DNA from: a bacterium
GTDB lineage: Bacteria; Pseudomonadota; Alphaproteobacteria; Caulobacterales; Hyphomonadaceae
Assembly (NCBI GenBank): GCA_016125045.1
Contig: WGML01000002.1
Coordinates: 434,001 to 498,000, forward strand
DNA: 64,000 nucleotides
Direction: 5' to 3'
In this document: piece by piece, positions 36,302 through 46,850 of the stretch
Layout: each line of letters begins with the position of its first letter
Numbering within the stretch: the stretch's first letter is position 1
Translations under genes and position numbers: made by a program
Notes under the pieces: generated by a model
Told to the model about the DNA's origin: nothing
What the model saw: the letters and a program-made list of their open reading frames with translations, nothing else
Databases searched by the model: none

Positions 36302-36685
36302 ATGACGCTCTCAGACTACAACTCATTTTGCGCGTCACTTCCCGTCACGCATCATGTCGTTCAATGGGGCGGCGCGCATGTCTGGAAGGTCGGCGGATTG
36401 CAGCATGGCAAGGTGTTCGCCATCGCCGGGTGGGATGATCCGGGAGACGAGCCACAGCAAGCGCGGATCACTTTCAAGGTGTCGGACATCGGATGGGAGG
36501 TGTTGCGGGATGCGCCGGGATGCCGGCCCGCTCCCTATCTCGCATCGCGCGGGATGAAATGGATCCAGGCGCATGGCGAGCCGCGCCTGCCGGACGAGAC
36601 GCTGAAAGACTACATCGCGCAGTCGCACGCGATCGTGGCGGCGGGGTTCAGCGGCAAGCGCCGCCGGGAGCTCGGTCTGGCGTGA
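36302..36685 (+). CDS. MmcQ/YjbR-family protein
   Basis: A 127-residue protein starting YNSFCASLPVTHHVVQWGG and containing WKVGGLQHGKVFAIAG and LRDAPGCRPAPYLASRGMKW. These match the MmcQ/YjbR double-wing fold. It is called a DNA-binding protein on structural grounds, but its role is not established. It is 36 bases after the cyclase gene and convergent with the GNAT gene. Confidence 0.85.
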   Translation: MTLSDYNSFCASLPVTHHVVQWGGAHVWKVGGLQHGKVFAIAGWDDPGDEPQQARITFKVSDIGWEVLRDAPGCRPAPYLASRGMKWIQAHGEPRLPDETLKDYIAQSHAIVAAGFSGKRRRELGLA

Positions 36686-36696
36686 CTGGGGCGACG

Positions 36697-37173
36697 TCAC
36701 TTCAGCACCTCCTCCATGCCCTCGCTGAGATAGAGCGCAAGGGCGGGTGCGTTGAACGCCTTTGCCCGCAGGTCGACATGGGATGCGCCGCGCGCCCGGA
36801 AAGAGAAGAACACGTGTCGCAGAAGCGCGCGGGCAAGCCCTCTGCGGCGAAACGCCGGGTCGACTGCGAGGTCCTTGATGAAGCCCGTCGTCCAGCACTG
36901 GGCGACGGCCGCGACGCGTCCCGCCTCATCGAAGGCGGCGAGGCAGAGGGCGGGATCGAAGTTGGGGTCAGCGAGAAGTTCGTCCCGCCAGGTGTGGAAT
37001 GAGGCGATGTCGCCCTCCCCACCGGCATAGGCGGCCGAAAGCAGGGCGTGCACGCTCACCGCGTGCGCGTCGCTGAACGTGCCCGGACGGAGGCCCGGCG
37101 GCCAGACCGGCGCCGGGATGAGGGTTGTGAGATCACGGCGGAGGTGAATGGCGGCTGCGAGGGGATCAGACAT
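36697..37173 (-). CDS. GNAT N-acetyltransferase
   Basis: A 158-residue GNAT protein with the acetyl-CoA-binding segment LAVDPAFRRRGLARALLRHV and a C-terminal motif LYLSEGMEEVLK. It starts at the ATG at 37173. A terminator for pckG lies just ahead of this start, so it is probably transcribed separately from a short upstream region or by read-through. The substrate is unknown. Confidence 0.82.
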   Translation of the reverse strand: MSDPLAAAIHLRRDLTTLIPAPVWPPGLRPGTFSDAHAVSVHALLSAAYAGGEGDIASFHTWRDELLADPNFDPALCLAAFDEAGRVAAVAQCWTTGFIKDLAVDPAFRRRGLARALLRHVFFSFRARGASHVDLRAKAFNAPALALYLSEGMEEVLK

Positions 37174-37193
37174 GGTCGCGCCCTCTTGCTCCG

Positions 37194-37231
37194 CAAAAAG
37201 CAGACGGCCCCGATGCTGATGCACGGGGCCG
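37194..37231 (-). terminator. Rho-independent terminator of pckG
   Basis: On the minus strand, CGGCCCCG pairs with CGGGGCCG (8-bp stem, 11-base loop, 37205-37231). A CTTTTT tract follows at 37198-37193. It is 49 bases past the pckG stop and 20 bases before the next gene's start. Confidence 0.75.
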
Positions 37232-37279
37232 CTGCGATGGTCAGGTGTTGGTCTGCCGGGACGGGCCCGACCGTCCAGA

Positions 37280-39151
37280 TCAGCCGAGGCGTTTCACGAG
37301 CGACGCGTGCTGGGCCCAGAGCGCTTTCGGCAGGCGGTCGCCGAACTTCTCGTAGAACGCGGGGATGAGCGAGGCTTCCTCGCGCCACACATCGCGGTCC
37401 ACGGTGAGCAGGAGATCGAGCTGCGCGTCGGTGAGGCCGAGGCCCGCGACGTCCAACGAGGTCTTGGTCGGCACGCGGCCGATCGGGGTGTCGACGGCGT
37501 CGGCCGTTCCCTCAAGGCGCTCGACAATCCATTTCAGGACGCGGGTGTTCTCGCCGAAGCCGGGCCACACGAACTTGCCGGTCTCGTCCTTGCGGAACCA
37601 GTTGACGAAGAACATGCGCGGCAGCTTCGCCGGGTCGGCGGCCTTCGCACCGATGCTGAGCCAGTGGGCGAAATAGTCCCCCATGTTGTAGCCGCAGAAG
37701 GGCAGCATCGCGAACGGGTCGCGGCGCAGCTCGCCGACGCGGTTCTCGGCGGCGGCCGTGCCCTCGGAGGCGACGGTCGAGCCCATGAACACGCCATGCT
37801 CCCAGTCGAACGCCTCGGTCGCGAGCGGCACCGCTGAGGCGCGGCGGCCGCCGAACAGGATCGCGGAGATCGGCACGCCGGCGGGGTCCTCCCACTCGGG
37901 CGCGATCACCGGGCACTGACCGGCGGGGGTGCAGAAGCGCGCATTCGGATGGGCCGCGGGCTCGCCGAGCGCCGGCGTCCAGGCGCGTCCGCGCCAGTCG
38001 GTAAGGTTGGCGGGCGGGTCCTTGGTGAGCCCCTCCCACCACACATCGCCGTCCGCGGTGAGCGCGACATTGGTGAACACGGTGTTGCTGTCGCAGGTGC
38101 GCAGCGCATTCGCGTTGGTCGCCGCGGAGGTTCCCGGGGCGACGCCGAAGAAGCCGGCCTCCGGGTTGATCGCGTAAAGCTGGCCGTCATCGCCGAACCG
38201 CATCCATGCGATGTCGTCGCCAACGGTCTCGGCCTTCCAGCCGGCGAGGGTCGGCTCGAGCATGGCGAGGTTGGTCTTGCCGCAGGCGGAGGGGAAAGCC
38301 GCGGCGATGTATTTCACGACACCTTCAGGCGAGGTGAGCTTGAGGATCAGCATGTGCTCGGCGAGCCAGCCGTCGTCGCGCGCCATGATCGAGGCGATGC
38401 GCAGCGCGTAGCATTTCTTGCCAAGGAGGGCGTTGCCGCCATAGCCCGACCCGTATGACCAGATTTCCCGATCTTCAGGGAAATGGACGATCCACTTGTC
38501 GTCATTGCAGGGCCACGAAACGTCTTTCTGTCCGGGGCTGAGCGGCGCGCCAAGCGTGTGCACGCACGGAACGAACGCGCCGTCCTCGCCGAGCTGGTCG
38601 AGCGCCGCCTTGCCCATGCGGGTCATGACGCGCATCGAGATCGCGACATAGGCGCTGTCGGTGATCTCAACGCCAAGCGCCGAAATCTTCGAGCCGAGCG
38701 GACCCATGCAGAACGGCACGACATACATGGTGCGCCCGCGCATCGCGCCGTCGAAGAGCTCGCCGAGCTTGGCGCGCATCTCCTCTTGCGGTTTCCAGTT
38801 GTTGAGCGGACCGGCGTCCGCCTGGTCCCTGGAGCAGATGAAGGTGCGGCTCTCGACACGGGCGACGTCGCGCGGGTCGGATGCGGCATAGAAGGAATTC
38901 GGGCGCTTCTCGGCGTTGAGGCGTTTCAGCGTACCGAGCGAAACGAGTTCGGAGGTGAGCGCCTCCCACTCCTGATCCGAGCCGTCGCACCAGTGGACGC
39001 GGTCGGGCTTGGTGAGGGCGGCGATCTTCGTCACCCACTCGATCAATTGCCTGTGGCGGGTGGGCGGGGCGGAGAGGCCCGGAATGGACGACGCGGCGTC
39101 CTTTACGGCTTTCGTGTTCGCGTCGCCGCGGGACTCGTGCATCGTTTCCAT
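37280..39151 (-). CDS. pckG: Phosphoenolpyruvate carboxykinase (GTP)
   Basis: PckG decarboxylates oxaloacetate to PEP with GTP, the entry to gluconeogenesis. At 623 residues it is the GTP-dependent form, distinct from ATP-type PckA. Visible elements are the kinase loop [13 protein letters not shown], the [18 protein letters not shown] stretch in the active site, and [19 protein letters not shown]. It is followed by a clear terminator (37194-37231) and preceded by a 323-bp non-coding region, so it is probably its own transcription unit. Confidence 0.96.
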   Translation of the reverse strand: METMHESRGDANTKAVKDAASSIPGLSAPPTRHRQLIEWVTKIAALTKPDRVHWCDGSDQEWEALTSELVSLGTLKRLNAEKRPNSFYAASDPRDVARVESRTFICSRDQADAGPLNNWKPQEEMRAKLGELFDGAMRGRTMYVVPFCMGPLGSKISALGVEITDSAYVAISMRVMTRMGKAALDQLGEDGAFVPCVHTLGAPLSPGQKDVSWPCNDDKWIVHFPEDREIWSYGSGYGGNALLGKKCYALRIASIMARDDGWLAEHMLILKLTSPEGVVKYIAAAFPSACGKTNLAMLEPTLAGWKAETVGDDIAWMRFGDDGQLYAINPEAGFFGVAPGTSAATNANALRTCDSNTVFTNVALTADGDVWWEGLTKDPPANLTDWRGRAWTPALGEPAAHPNARFCTPAGQCPVIAPEWEDPAGVPISAILFGGRRASAVPLATEAFDWEHGVFMGSTVASEGTAAAENRVGELRRDPFAMLPFCGYNMGDYFAHWLSIGAKAADPAKLPRMFFVNWFRKDETGKFVWPGFGENTRVLKWIVERLEGTADAVDTPIGRVPTKTSLDVAGLGLTDAQLDLLLTVDRDVWREEASLIPAFYEKFGDRLPKALWAQHASLVKRLG

Positions 39152-39474
39152 ATCTTACCCCACTCCAAGCCGCCTGTGCTCCGCCGGGTCACTGGCGGGG
39201 GATGCAGACGATAACAAACTCTCTTGAGCGCCGGTGTGCAAGTCGCGCGCCTGAGATTTGACCACAAGACGTCCCGGAGGCAGATTTCGTGCCAGCCCGA
39301 TTCCCGTGGCGGGCGAATTCGTCCGGGCCGGTGGCGAAGCGAATCGACGGCGGGCTCCCTGCGCTCCGTTTCTGGGCCAGCTTCTGGCGCCGGTCGCGCG
39401 TGAATGCAACTTGAATTCATTCTATTTTGCGGCGGAAAGCACCCGGCGCGGACATTCGCCGCACCTTGCCGCGC
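39152..39474. other. Intergenic region (323 bp) upstream of pckG
   Basis: No coding frame with convincing composition is seen. The region includes the candidate pckG promoter (39213-39241) and an AT-richer stretch near 39408-39430. The GNAT gene ends at its left-hand side on the same strand, so that gene's terminator should also be here, but none is obvious. Confidence 0.5.
39213..39241 (-). promoter_or_regulatory. Possible sigma-70-like promoter of pckG
   Basis: On the minus strand, TTGCAC (39241-39236) and TTTGTT (39218-39213) are separated by 17 bases. They lie about 60-90 bases upstream of the pckG ATG. The match is imperfect, so this is tentative. Confidence 0.3.
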
Positions 39475-39984
39475 TCACTCGCGTCGCAGCCGTCTCTCCA
39501 TCCAGATGTCGCAGCGCTTGTAGGGCGTCTCCTGCGGCGGAAGATCAACAAACCCCGCCGAGCGATAGATGTGGATAGCCGGCCCGAGACCGGAATTCGT
39601 CTCAAGATAGAGGCGCGGCGCGTCGAGGCTGGAGGCGAGGAGGATGGAGGCCTCGACCAGCCGCCGGCCGACGCCAAGCCCCTGCGCGGCGGAGTCCACC
39701 GCCATCTTGCAGAGTTCGAACCCGCCGTCCGCCATGCGCGCAAGCCCGACGCAGCCGACCGGAACGCCGTCGAGCAGGGCGATGAGAATCCGTCCGCCCT
39801 TGTCCAGGATCACGCCGCGGGGATTGTCGAGCGTCTCGCGGTCCTTCGCCTCGAGGACGAAGAAGCGCGAGATCCACGCCTCGTTCAGCGTCCGCCAGAT
39901 CTGCGCGTGCTCGTCCCGATACGGCACGATGGTGATCACACCGGCGGCGCGGGTCGCGCTGGACGATTTCGGCGCGTCGCTCAT
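39475..39984 (-). CDS. GNAT N-acetyltransferase
   Basis: A 169-residue GNAT protein. It has DGVPVGCVGLARMADGGFEL, then AVDSAAQGLGVGRRLVEASI (the acetyl-CoA loop) and ETNSGLGPAIHIYRSAGFV. A tandem-repeat array starts two bases upstream of the ATG at 39984. A longer frame reads through the array and produces repeated GPNPG/ILGP residues, which I regard as non-coding. The substrate is unknown. Confidence 0.82.
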   Translation of the reverse strand: MSDAPKSSSATRAAGVITIVPYRDEHAQIWRTLNEAWISRFFVLEAKDRETLDNPRGVILDKGGRILIALLDGVPVGCVGLARMADGGFELCKMAVDSAAQGLGVGRRLVEASILLASSLDAPRLYLETNSGLGPAIHIYRSAGFVDLPPQETPYKRCDIWMERRLRRE

Positions 39985-39985
39985 C

Positions 39986-40037
39986 ACTTGGCCCCAAGAT
40001 TCGGCCCCAGGATTGGGCCCCAGGATTTGGCCCCAGA
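39986..40037. repeat. Intergenic tandem array, four 13-bp units next to a start codon
   Basis: Four contiguous 13-bp units: ACTTGGCCCCAAG, ATTCGGCCCCAGG, ATTGGGCCCCAGG and ATTTGGCCCCAGA. The core GGCCCCA is shared. The array begins two bases upstream of the GNAT start codon and so occupies the position of the 5' leader. No Shine-Dalgarno-like sequence is visible between the array and the gene. Confidence 0.85.
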
Positions 40038-40067
40038 CCCGTTCGTCGTCTCGCAGTCGCGGCGTGA

Positions 40068-41108
40068 TCAGAAGCCGCACTTCTCGCGGGCGATGTCGTC
40101 ACCCGTCATCACCCTGGCGACGCGGTCGGAATAGTCGGTCGCCACGAGGTTCAGTCCGCCGGCTGCAAGATCGTTATACTCCGAACCGTCGCGATCCTCC
40201 CAATACTGATCGTCGAGCCGCTCGCCGCGGCGGCCGAGCGTGCCGAAGGCGGTTTCGACGCCGCGCGTCGAAAGCGCGGTCCACAGTTCCGGGTTGGGGG
40301 TCTGCGTGCCGGTCCAGGCGATCAGGCGTTCGGGGTTGACGCCGCGCGCGACGAGCTGGTCGAGCTTGGCGAGGCTGTCGATCGTGGCTGTGATCATGAG
40401 CTCGCGATTGCGGCGGTGGGCGGCCACGGCCTGCTCGTCCGTGTAGGTGATGAGGATGACGTTGTTCTCCGCCTTCGCCGTCTCGACCGCGTCGACCAGC
40501 GCGCCGATCGGGGTCGTCTGCTTGCGGTCGAGCTCCAGGACGGCGTTGTTCGCTTTCGCCCAGGCGAGCGCCGCATCGAGGGTCGGGGGCGCGAAAGTCG
40601 TCTCGGACGAGTAGGTTTCGAGCCGCGCGGTCTCGATCTCCGCCCAGGACAATTCGCTGATCAGGCCCTCGCCGGTGGAGGTCCGCTCGAGGCTTTCGTC
40701 ATGCATGAGGAAGAGCACGCCGTCCCGGCTCTGGGCGACGTCGACTTCCAGCACCGGGGTTGCGGCCTTCAGCGTCCGCTCAAAGGTCTCGATGGCGTTT
40801 TCCGGAAAGTCGCGGGTTGGACCGCCGCGATGGGCCGCGACCACGGTCGCCTTGTTCTCGCGCAGGCAGTCGAACCGCTGCGCGAGCGGCAGGGCGGCGA
40901 GCGCGGGATTCGGGGGCGGGCGGCCGGCGGCGGCGTCCTGCGCGGCGGAGGCTCTTCCCGCCGAACCCGCCGCTTCGGCGTCGCCTGCGTTGGGGCCAGA
41001 GGTGGTCCCGGCGGCGGGGGGCGTGGTCGACGCCGTCCTGGTTGGATCGGACCCCTGGTTGCAGCCCGCCACGAGAACGCAGACAGCCAGAAAAGCGGTT
41101 CGTTTCAT
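40068..41108 (-). CDS. Glycerophosphodiester phosphodiesterase-like lipoprotein
   Basis: A 346-residue protein with a lipobox (LVAGC near residue 15), a 60-residue low-complexity tether and a GDPD domain. The catalytic region is VVAAHRGGPTRDFPENAIET (His, Arg, Glu) and LEVDVAQSRDGVLFLMHDES (Glu, Asp, His). It hydrolyses glycerophosphodiesters to glycerol 3-phosphate and an alcohol, probably at the outer surface or periplasm. The ATG at 41108 has GGGGAGA upstream. It is divergent from the acyl-CoA ligase gene. Confidence 0.9.
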   Translation of the reverse strand: MKRTAFLAVCVLVAGCNQGSDPTRTASTTPPAAGTTSGPNAGDAEAAGSAGRASAAQDAAAGRPPPNPALAALPLAQRFDCLRENKATVVAAHRGGPTRDFPENAIETFERTLKAATPVLEVDVAQSRDGVLFLMHDESLERTSTGEGLISELSWAEIETARLETYSSETTFAPPTLDAALAWAKANNAVLELDRKQTTPIGALVDAVETAKAENNVILITYTDEQAVAAHRRNRELMITATIDSLAKLDQLVARGVNPERLIAWTGTQTPNPELWTALSTRGVETAFGTLGRRGERLDDQYWEDRDGSEYNDLAAGGLNLVATDYSDRVARVMTGDDIAREKCGF

Positions 41109-41201
41109 CGGTCTCCCCCCTTGAAAGAATTGCCGCGAGGCGGCTTGGCGTCTAATGTCGCATACAAATAGCGCACTCAAGATCGTAACGGGAGGCACGA
41201 C

Positions 41202-42983
<1,782 letters not shown>

Positions 42984-43030
42984 GCGGACGCCGGACGCGG
43001 ACTTGCTTCATCGATCGCAGCCTCAGGCCA

Positions 43031-43058
43031 CGGCCCGGGGCTGCGCAGCCCCGGGCCG
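43031..43058. repeat. Perfect 28-bp palindrome downstream of the acyl-CoA ligase gene
   Basis: CGGCCCGGGGCTGC is followed directly by its reverse complement. As RNA it would form a stem of about 12 bp with a tight loop. No T-tract follows on the plus strand, so it is not a standard intrinsic terminator, but it could still stop or stabilise a transcript. Confidence 0.65.
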
Positions 43059-43081
43059 GTGGCGGCCGGATCCCGTATCCG

Positions 43082-43133
43082 GTCTGGGGTGAGTGTCTGG
43101 CGTTAGTTTCTGGCGTGACTGTCTGGGGGTGAG
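43082..43133. repeat. Intergenic tandem array, four 13-bp units over a leader region
   Basis: Four contiguous 13-bp units: GTCTGGGGTGAGT, GTCTGGCGTTAGT, TTCTGGCGTGACT and GTCTGGGGGTGAG. The shared core is TCTGG. The array ends four bases before the ATG at 43138, so any ribosome-binding site of that gene lies inside the last unit (GGGGGTGAG). Confidence 0.85.
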
Positions 43134-43137
43134 CACG

Positions 43138-43995
43138 ATGACGGGGGCCGAGGCAGGGGCGGGTTCGGACATGCTGGCGCGGGCGCGAACGGTCAGTCTC
43201 GCCGCCGCGGTCGGGCTGATGATCCTCACCGTTGCATTGCTCGCCGCCGCGCCGCTTGGCTATCGTGCCGGGCTCCTCTCGCTTGAGGCGGCGACGGGCG
43301 GGATGACGCTCGCGGCCTTCTACGCGGCGATCACGACCGGGATCGTCTCCATCATCGCAATCGGGCTCTCGGTGCTCCGGCATCCGAAGCGCGGGGCGAT
43401 CGTCGGCGTGGTGGTGCTCACCGTGTCGCTGCTCGCGGGCTTCAGGCTTTATCAGACGGACGTGACCAGCCGATCGCTGCCGCCGATCCACGACGTCCAG
43501 ACCGATTGGACGCGTCCGGTGGCGCTCTCGGCCGCGGCGCTGCGGGAACGCGCGCGCGTCGACGCGGCGCCGGTGCGCGATGACGCCGTTGTGCTCGCGG
43601 GGGATGGCGCGCGCGGGGCGGCGCTCAGCTCCTGGGCCGGACAGTCCTTCGCCGAGCTGCAGGCGCAGGCCTATCCCTTCGTCGCGCCGCTGGTGATCAA
43701 CGCCGATGTGGCGGCGGCGACGCTTGCGGCCGATGAGGTCGCGCGGCGCCAGGGCTGGGCCGTGATGCTGGTCGATCCGACGACCGGGCAGATCGAGGCG
43801 GTCGCCCGGGACGGCTGGTATGGGCTTGCGGCCGATATCGCCGTGCGCATCGAGCCCGAAGGCGGCGGCTCGCGGGTCGACATTCGGTCGGTAAGCCGCA
43901 TCGCCCGCCCCGATCTCGGCGCGAACGCCACCCGGATCAAAGGATTTCTTGACGATCTCGCGTTTTCAATGCGCGGACGGGAGCCGGCGGACTAG
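43138..43995 (+). CDS. DUF1499 domain membrane protein
   Basis: A 285-residue protein with three or four N-terminal membrane helices (AVGLMILTVALLAAAPLGYR, AFYAAITTGIVSIIAIGLSV, GAIVGVVVLTVSLLAGF). A cytoplasmic or periplasmic DUF1499 domain follows, with PPIHDVQTDW, AVMLVDPTTGQIEAVA and VDIRSVSRIARPDLGANA. The domain's role is unknown. The ATG at 43138 is preferred to an upstream start that would read into the repeat array. The gene is followed 88 bases later by a TerB-like gene. Confidence 0.85.
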   Translation: MTGAEAGAGSDMLARARTVSLAAAVGLMILTVALLAAAPLGYRAGLLSLEAATGGMTLAAFYAAITTGIVSIIAIGLSVLRHPKRGAIVGVVVLTVSLLAGFRLYQTDVTSRSLPPIHDVQTDWTRPVALSAAALRERARVDAAPVRDDAVVLAGDGARGAALSSWAGQSFAELQAQAYPFVAPLVINADVAAATLAADEVARRQGWAVMLVDPTTGQIEAVARDGWYGLAADIAVRIEPEGGGSRVDIRSVSRIARPDLGANATRIKGFLDDLAFSMRGREPAD

Positions 43996-44083
43996 GCCGG
44001 GCCGGTCGATTGGGCCGATCCCGTGCGCTGACGGAAAGGTTCGCTCCGGCGCCGTGCGCCGGGCGATTCGTTGAGGAGAAGGC

Positions 44084-44455
44084 ATGTCCAACATCCAACT
44101 GCTTGAGGCGGCGGCGAAGGCCTACGCCGTGGTTTGCCTGTCGGACGGGCGGCTGAATGAAGCGGAGGCGGACCGGTTCGCGCGGGTGATGCGCGAGCAG
44201 GGCGGGTTCGAGACGGCCGGGGACGCGGATCTCGCCGACACCTGGTCCGCCGCGATCGCCGCGGTGTCAGGGGCGCCCGACTACACCGACGCGCTGAACC
44301 GCATCGCCGCCGAAGCCGTGAGCCGCGAGGATCGTCTCGTGATGATGCGCGCGGCGCAGGCGGCCGTCATCGCCGACGGCCGGCTCGCCGATCAGGAAAA
44401 CACCGCCGTGCGGGCGCTCGCGGCTGCGTTCGGGCTCGATCCGGACGCGTTCTGA
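44084..44455 (+). CDS. TerB-like tellurite-resistance domain protein
   Basis: A 123-residue helical protein. It has two related halves, AYAVVCLSDGRLNEAEADRF and AAQAAVIADGRLADQENTAV, which are the EF-hand-like DG-x-L repeats of TerB/DjlA-type domains that bind metal. TerB domains act in tellurite and envelope-stress pathways or in DnaJ-type membrane proteins. A strong GAGGAG is six to eight bases upstream of the ATG. It is convergent with the oppA-like gene. Confidence 0.85.
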   Translation: MSNIQLLEAAAKAYAVVCLSDGRLNEAEADRFARVMREQGGFETAGDADLADTWSAAIAAVSGAPDYTDALNRIAAEAVSREDRLVMMRAAQAAVIADGRLADQENTAVRALAAAFGLDPDAF

Positions 44456-44466
44456 CGCGCAAGCCC

Positions 44467-46092
44467 CTATTGCGCCGGAGCCTTGGGCTTCCGGCACATG
44501 AACCACGCCCGGTGAATGTCTTCCGGATTGTCGGCGTAGCCCGTGATGTCCGGGTTCACGAGCATCTGCGTCACCCGGTTGAGCAGCGGCATCACAGCGG
44601 CGTCGTCGAGGATCAGCTGCTCGGCCTGCTTCAACAGGGCGGCGCGTTTTGTGAGGTCGAGCTCGTTGTTGGCCTGATCCAGCAGCGCGTCATAGGCGGG
44701 GTTGGAATAGTCGCCGTAATTCATCGGCCCGGTGCGGCTGTCGAGCAGGTAGAGGAAATTGTAGGCGTCGTTATAGTCCGCCACCCAGCCGGTGTCGGCG
44801 ATCTCGTAGTCCTTCTGCTGAAGCTGGTTGTAGAGCACCTGCGTCTCGACCTGGCGGATTTGCGGGCGCACCCAGTCGGCGATCGTCGCCCAGCTGTCCT
44901 GCAGCGCCGGCGCGATGCGGGGATTGTCGCCTGTGGAGCGATGGATGAACTCGAATTCGAGTGGTCGGCTCGGCCCATATCCCGCCTGCTCAAGCAGCGC
45001 TCTTGCTTCGGCGAGCCGTTGGTCGCGGGGCATGTCGGCCCAGGTGAAGCGCGCCGTCTCCGGATAGCCGTTCATGCCGGCGGGCACGAAGTTATAGCTC
45101 GGGATCTGGCCGCCCTTCAGGATGACGTCGGTCACGAACTCGCGGTCCATCGCCATGGCGAGCGCCTTGCGGACGCGCGTATCATCGAACGGCGCGCGCT
45201 TGGTGTTCGCGACAATATAGGTCGTCGCCATCATCGGGGAGATGCGCGGCCAGCCGGGGAGCTTGCGCTCCACCTCGGCGAGCTGGCCGGTCGGGAAGGA
45301 GTTGTTCATGTCGATGTCGCCCGTCTGGGCGAGGCGCACCATCGCGTCATGGTCGGAGCGGGGGTAGTAGACAAGCTCCTTGAAGCAGAGGTCCGCCGCG
45401 CCGGGGAAGCGCTCGTTCACCACGGAACGGATGAAGTCGCCTGTGCGCCATTCGACGAGCTTATAGGGGCCGTTGACGACGATGTTGGCGGGGTCGGTCC
45501 ACTTCTCGCCGACCGTCTCCACCACATGCTTGGGCACGGCGAAGGCGGTGTAATGCTTCAGGAGTCCCGGCAGATAGGGGGCGGGCGCCGTGAGGGTGAT
45601 CTCGAGCGTCTGCGGATCGATCGCGCGCACGCCAAGAGCCTCGGGCGGCAGTTCCCCGCCATTCACCTCGCGGGCGTTCTTGATGCCGTATTGCAGCGAG
45701 GCGTAGACCGCGCCCGTTGTCTTCGGATCGAGCAGGCGGCGGAAGGAGAACACGAAGTCGTCGGCGGTCAGCGGAACGCCGTCCGACCATTCCCACGGCT
45801 TGAGCTTGAAGGTCCAGACGAGGCCGTCATCGGAGACGGTCCAGCTTTCGGCGACGCCTGGGATGGGCTCGGACTTCTCGTTCTCGGTGAACAGGCCGAT
45901 GAACATGTCGCCGATCACGTCGTTCGCCCAGGTGCCCTCGGCCTGATGCGGGTCGAGGCTGTCGGGGCTGGTGCCGATGCCGCGGCGCAATTGCGATTCC
46001 GGCGGTGCGTCGCGGTTTGAGGGTCCGCCGCAGGCGGCGAGGATGAGGCCCGCCAGGAGCACGCTCCACAAGCGATGGAAAATGGGCCGCAT
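44467..46092 (-). CDS. Oligopeptide ABC transporter substrate-binding lipoprotein
   Basis: A 541-residue lipoprotein (lipobox LILAAC near residue 20) of the OppA/SBP_bac_5 family. It carries the typical SPDSLDPHQAEGTWANDVIG, PLTADDFVFSFRRLLDPKTT and KALAMAMDREFV segments. It binds peptides in the periplasm and delivers them to the membrane permeases encoded at 46851-48733. The ATG at 46092 has GGAG six bases upstream. The permease genes are on the same strand, but an opposite-strand gene lies between them. Confidence 0.93.
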   Translation of the reverse strand: MRPIFHRLWSVLLAGLILAACGGPSNRDAPPESQLRRGIGTSPDSLDPHQAEGTWANDVIGDMFIGLFTENEKSEPIPGVAESWTVSDDGLVWTFKLKPWEWSDGVPLTADDFVFSFRRLLDPKTTGAVYASLQYGIKNAREVNGGELPPEALGVRAIDPQTLEITLTAPAPYLPGLLKHYTAFAVPKHVVETVGEKWTDPANIVVNGPYKLVEWRTGDFIRSVVNERFPGAADLCFKELVYYPRSDHDAMVRLAQTGDIDMNNSFPTGQLAEVERKLPGWPRISPMMATTYIVANTKRAPFDDTRVRKALAMAMDREFVTDVILKGGQIPSYNFVPAGMNGYPETARFTWADMPRDQRLAEARALLEQAGYGPSRPLEFEFIHRSTGDNPRIAPALQDSWATIADWVRPQIRQVETQVLYNQLQQKDYEIADTGWVADYNDAYNFLYLLDSRTGPMNYGDYSNPAYDALLDQANNELDLTKRAALLKQAEQLILDDAAVMPLLNRVTQMLVNPDITGYADNPEDIHRAWFMCRKPKAPAQ

Positions 46093-46207
46093 CTTTAACT
46101 CCGCATTCTGCACCGAACCGCTTTCGGCGAGGGGAAACTAGCGTCAGACTGGGAATGAAAGAAACACAATTGCGCGATCGCGCGCTGGAAAGAGGGAGAA
46201 CCGCCGC

Positions 46208-46843
46208 ATGAACCGTTTCAACGCCGCGGCCGGCGCCCGTATCGGGTCGGCCGCCCGGATGATCGCTCTGGGGTGCGGGGCCGCGCTGGTCGCATCGACA
46301 GCGGCCCTCGCCCAGCAGCCCCGGCAAACGCCGCTCGACGGCGTGTTCGCATGCACCGGCGTTGCGGATGCGTCGGCGCGCCTCGCCTGTTTCGATCAGG
46401 CGGCGGCGGCGCTCAAGGCGGCGGAGGGCGCCGGGGAGTTCACGGCGGTGACGCGTTCGCAGATCGAGGAGGTGGAGCGCGACACGTTTGGCATGAAGGC
46501 GCCGTCGGTTGCAGCCTTGGCGCCGCCGCCGCGCGCCGCGCCCGCCGCCCCGGCCGCTTCGGCGCCGGCGGGTGAGTCGGCCGCGGCCGCCCGGCCCGAA
46601 CCCGCGCCCCAGCCGGAACGGCTCGATCGGGTGACATTGAACGTCGCGAAGATTTTCACCGACCGCGCCGGCAAGCTCGTGATCACGATGGAGAACGGCC
46701 AGGTGTGGCGGCAGGTCGATTCCGAGCGGGTCCGCCGGCTCGGAAAGGGACCCTGGGTCGCGCAGATCCGCCGGGCGGCGCTTGGAAGCTACCTCCTCAA
46801 TCTCGATGATCGCGCGGCGATCCGCGTGCGGCGCGAGGAATGA
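46208..46843 (+). CDS. Exported protein with N-terminal Cys motif
   Basis: A 211-residue protein with a signal peptide (ALGCGAALVASTAALAQ). An N-terminal FACTGVADASARLACFDQAA helix has two Cys in the pattern of many periplasmic proteins of alphaproteobacteria. A Pro/Ala-rich linker follows, then a small C-terminal domain with KLVITMENGQVWRQVD. No function is known. It lies between the opp permease genes and the oppA-like gene, on the opposite strand. Confidence 0.7.
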   Translation: MNRFNAAAGARIGSAARMIALGCGAALVASTAALAQQPRQTPLDGVFACTGVADASARLACFDQAAAALKAAEGAGEFTAVTRSQIEEVERDTFGMKAPSVAALAPPPRAAPAAPAASAPAGESAAAARPEPAPQPERLDRVTLNVAKIFTDRAGKLVITMENGQVWRQVDSERVRRLGKGPWVAQIRRAALGSYLLNLDDRAAIRVRREE

Positions 46844-46850
46844 GCGCACC

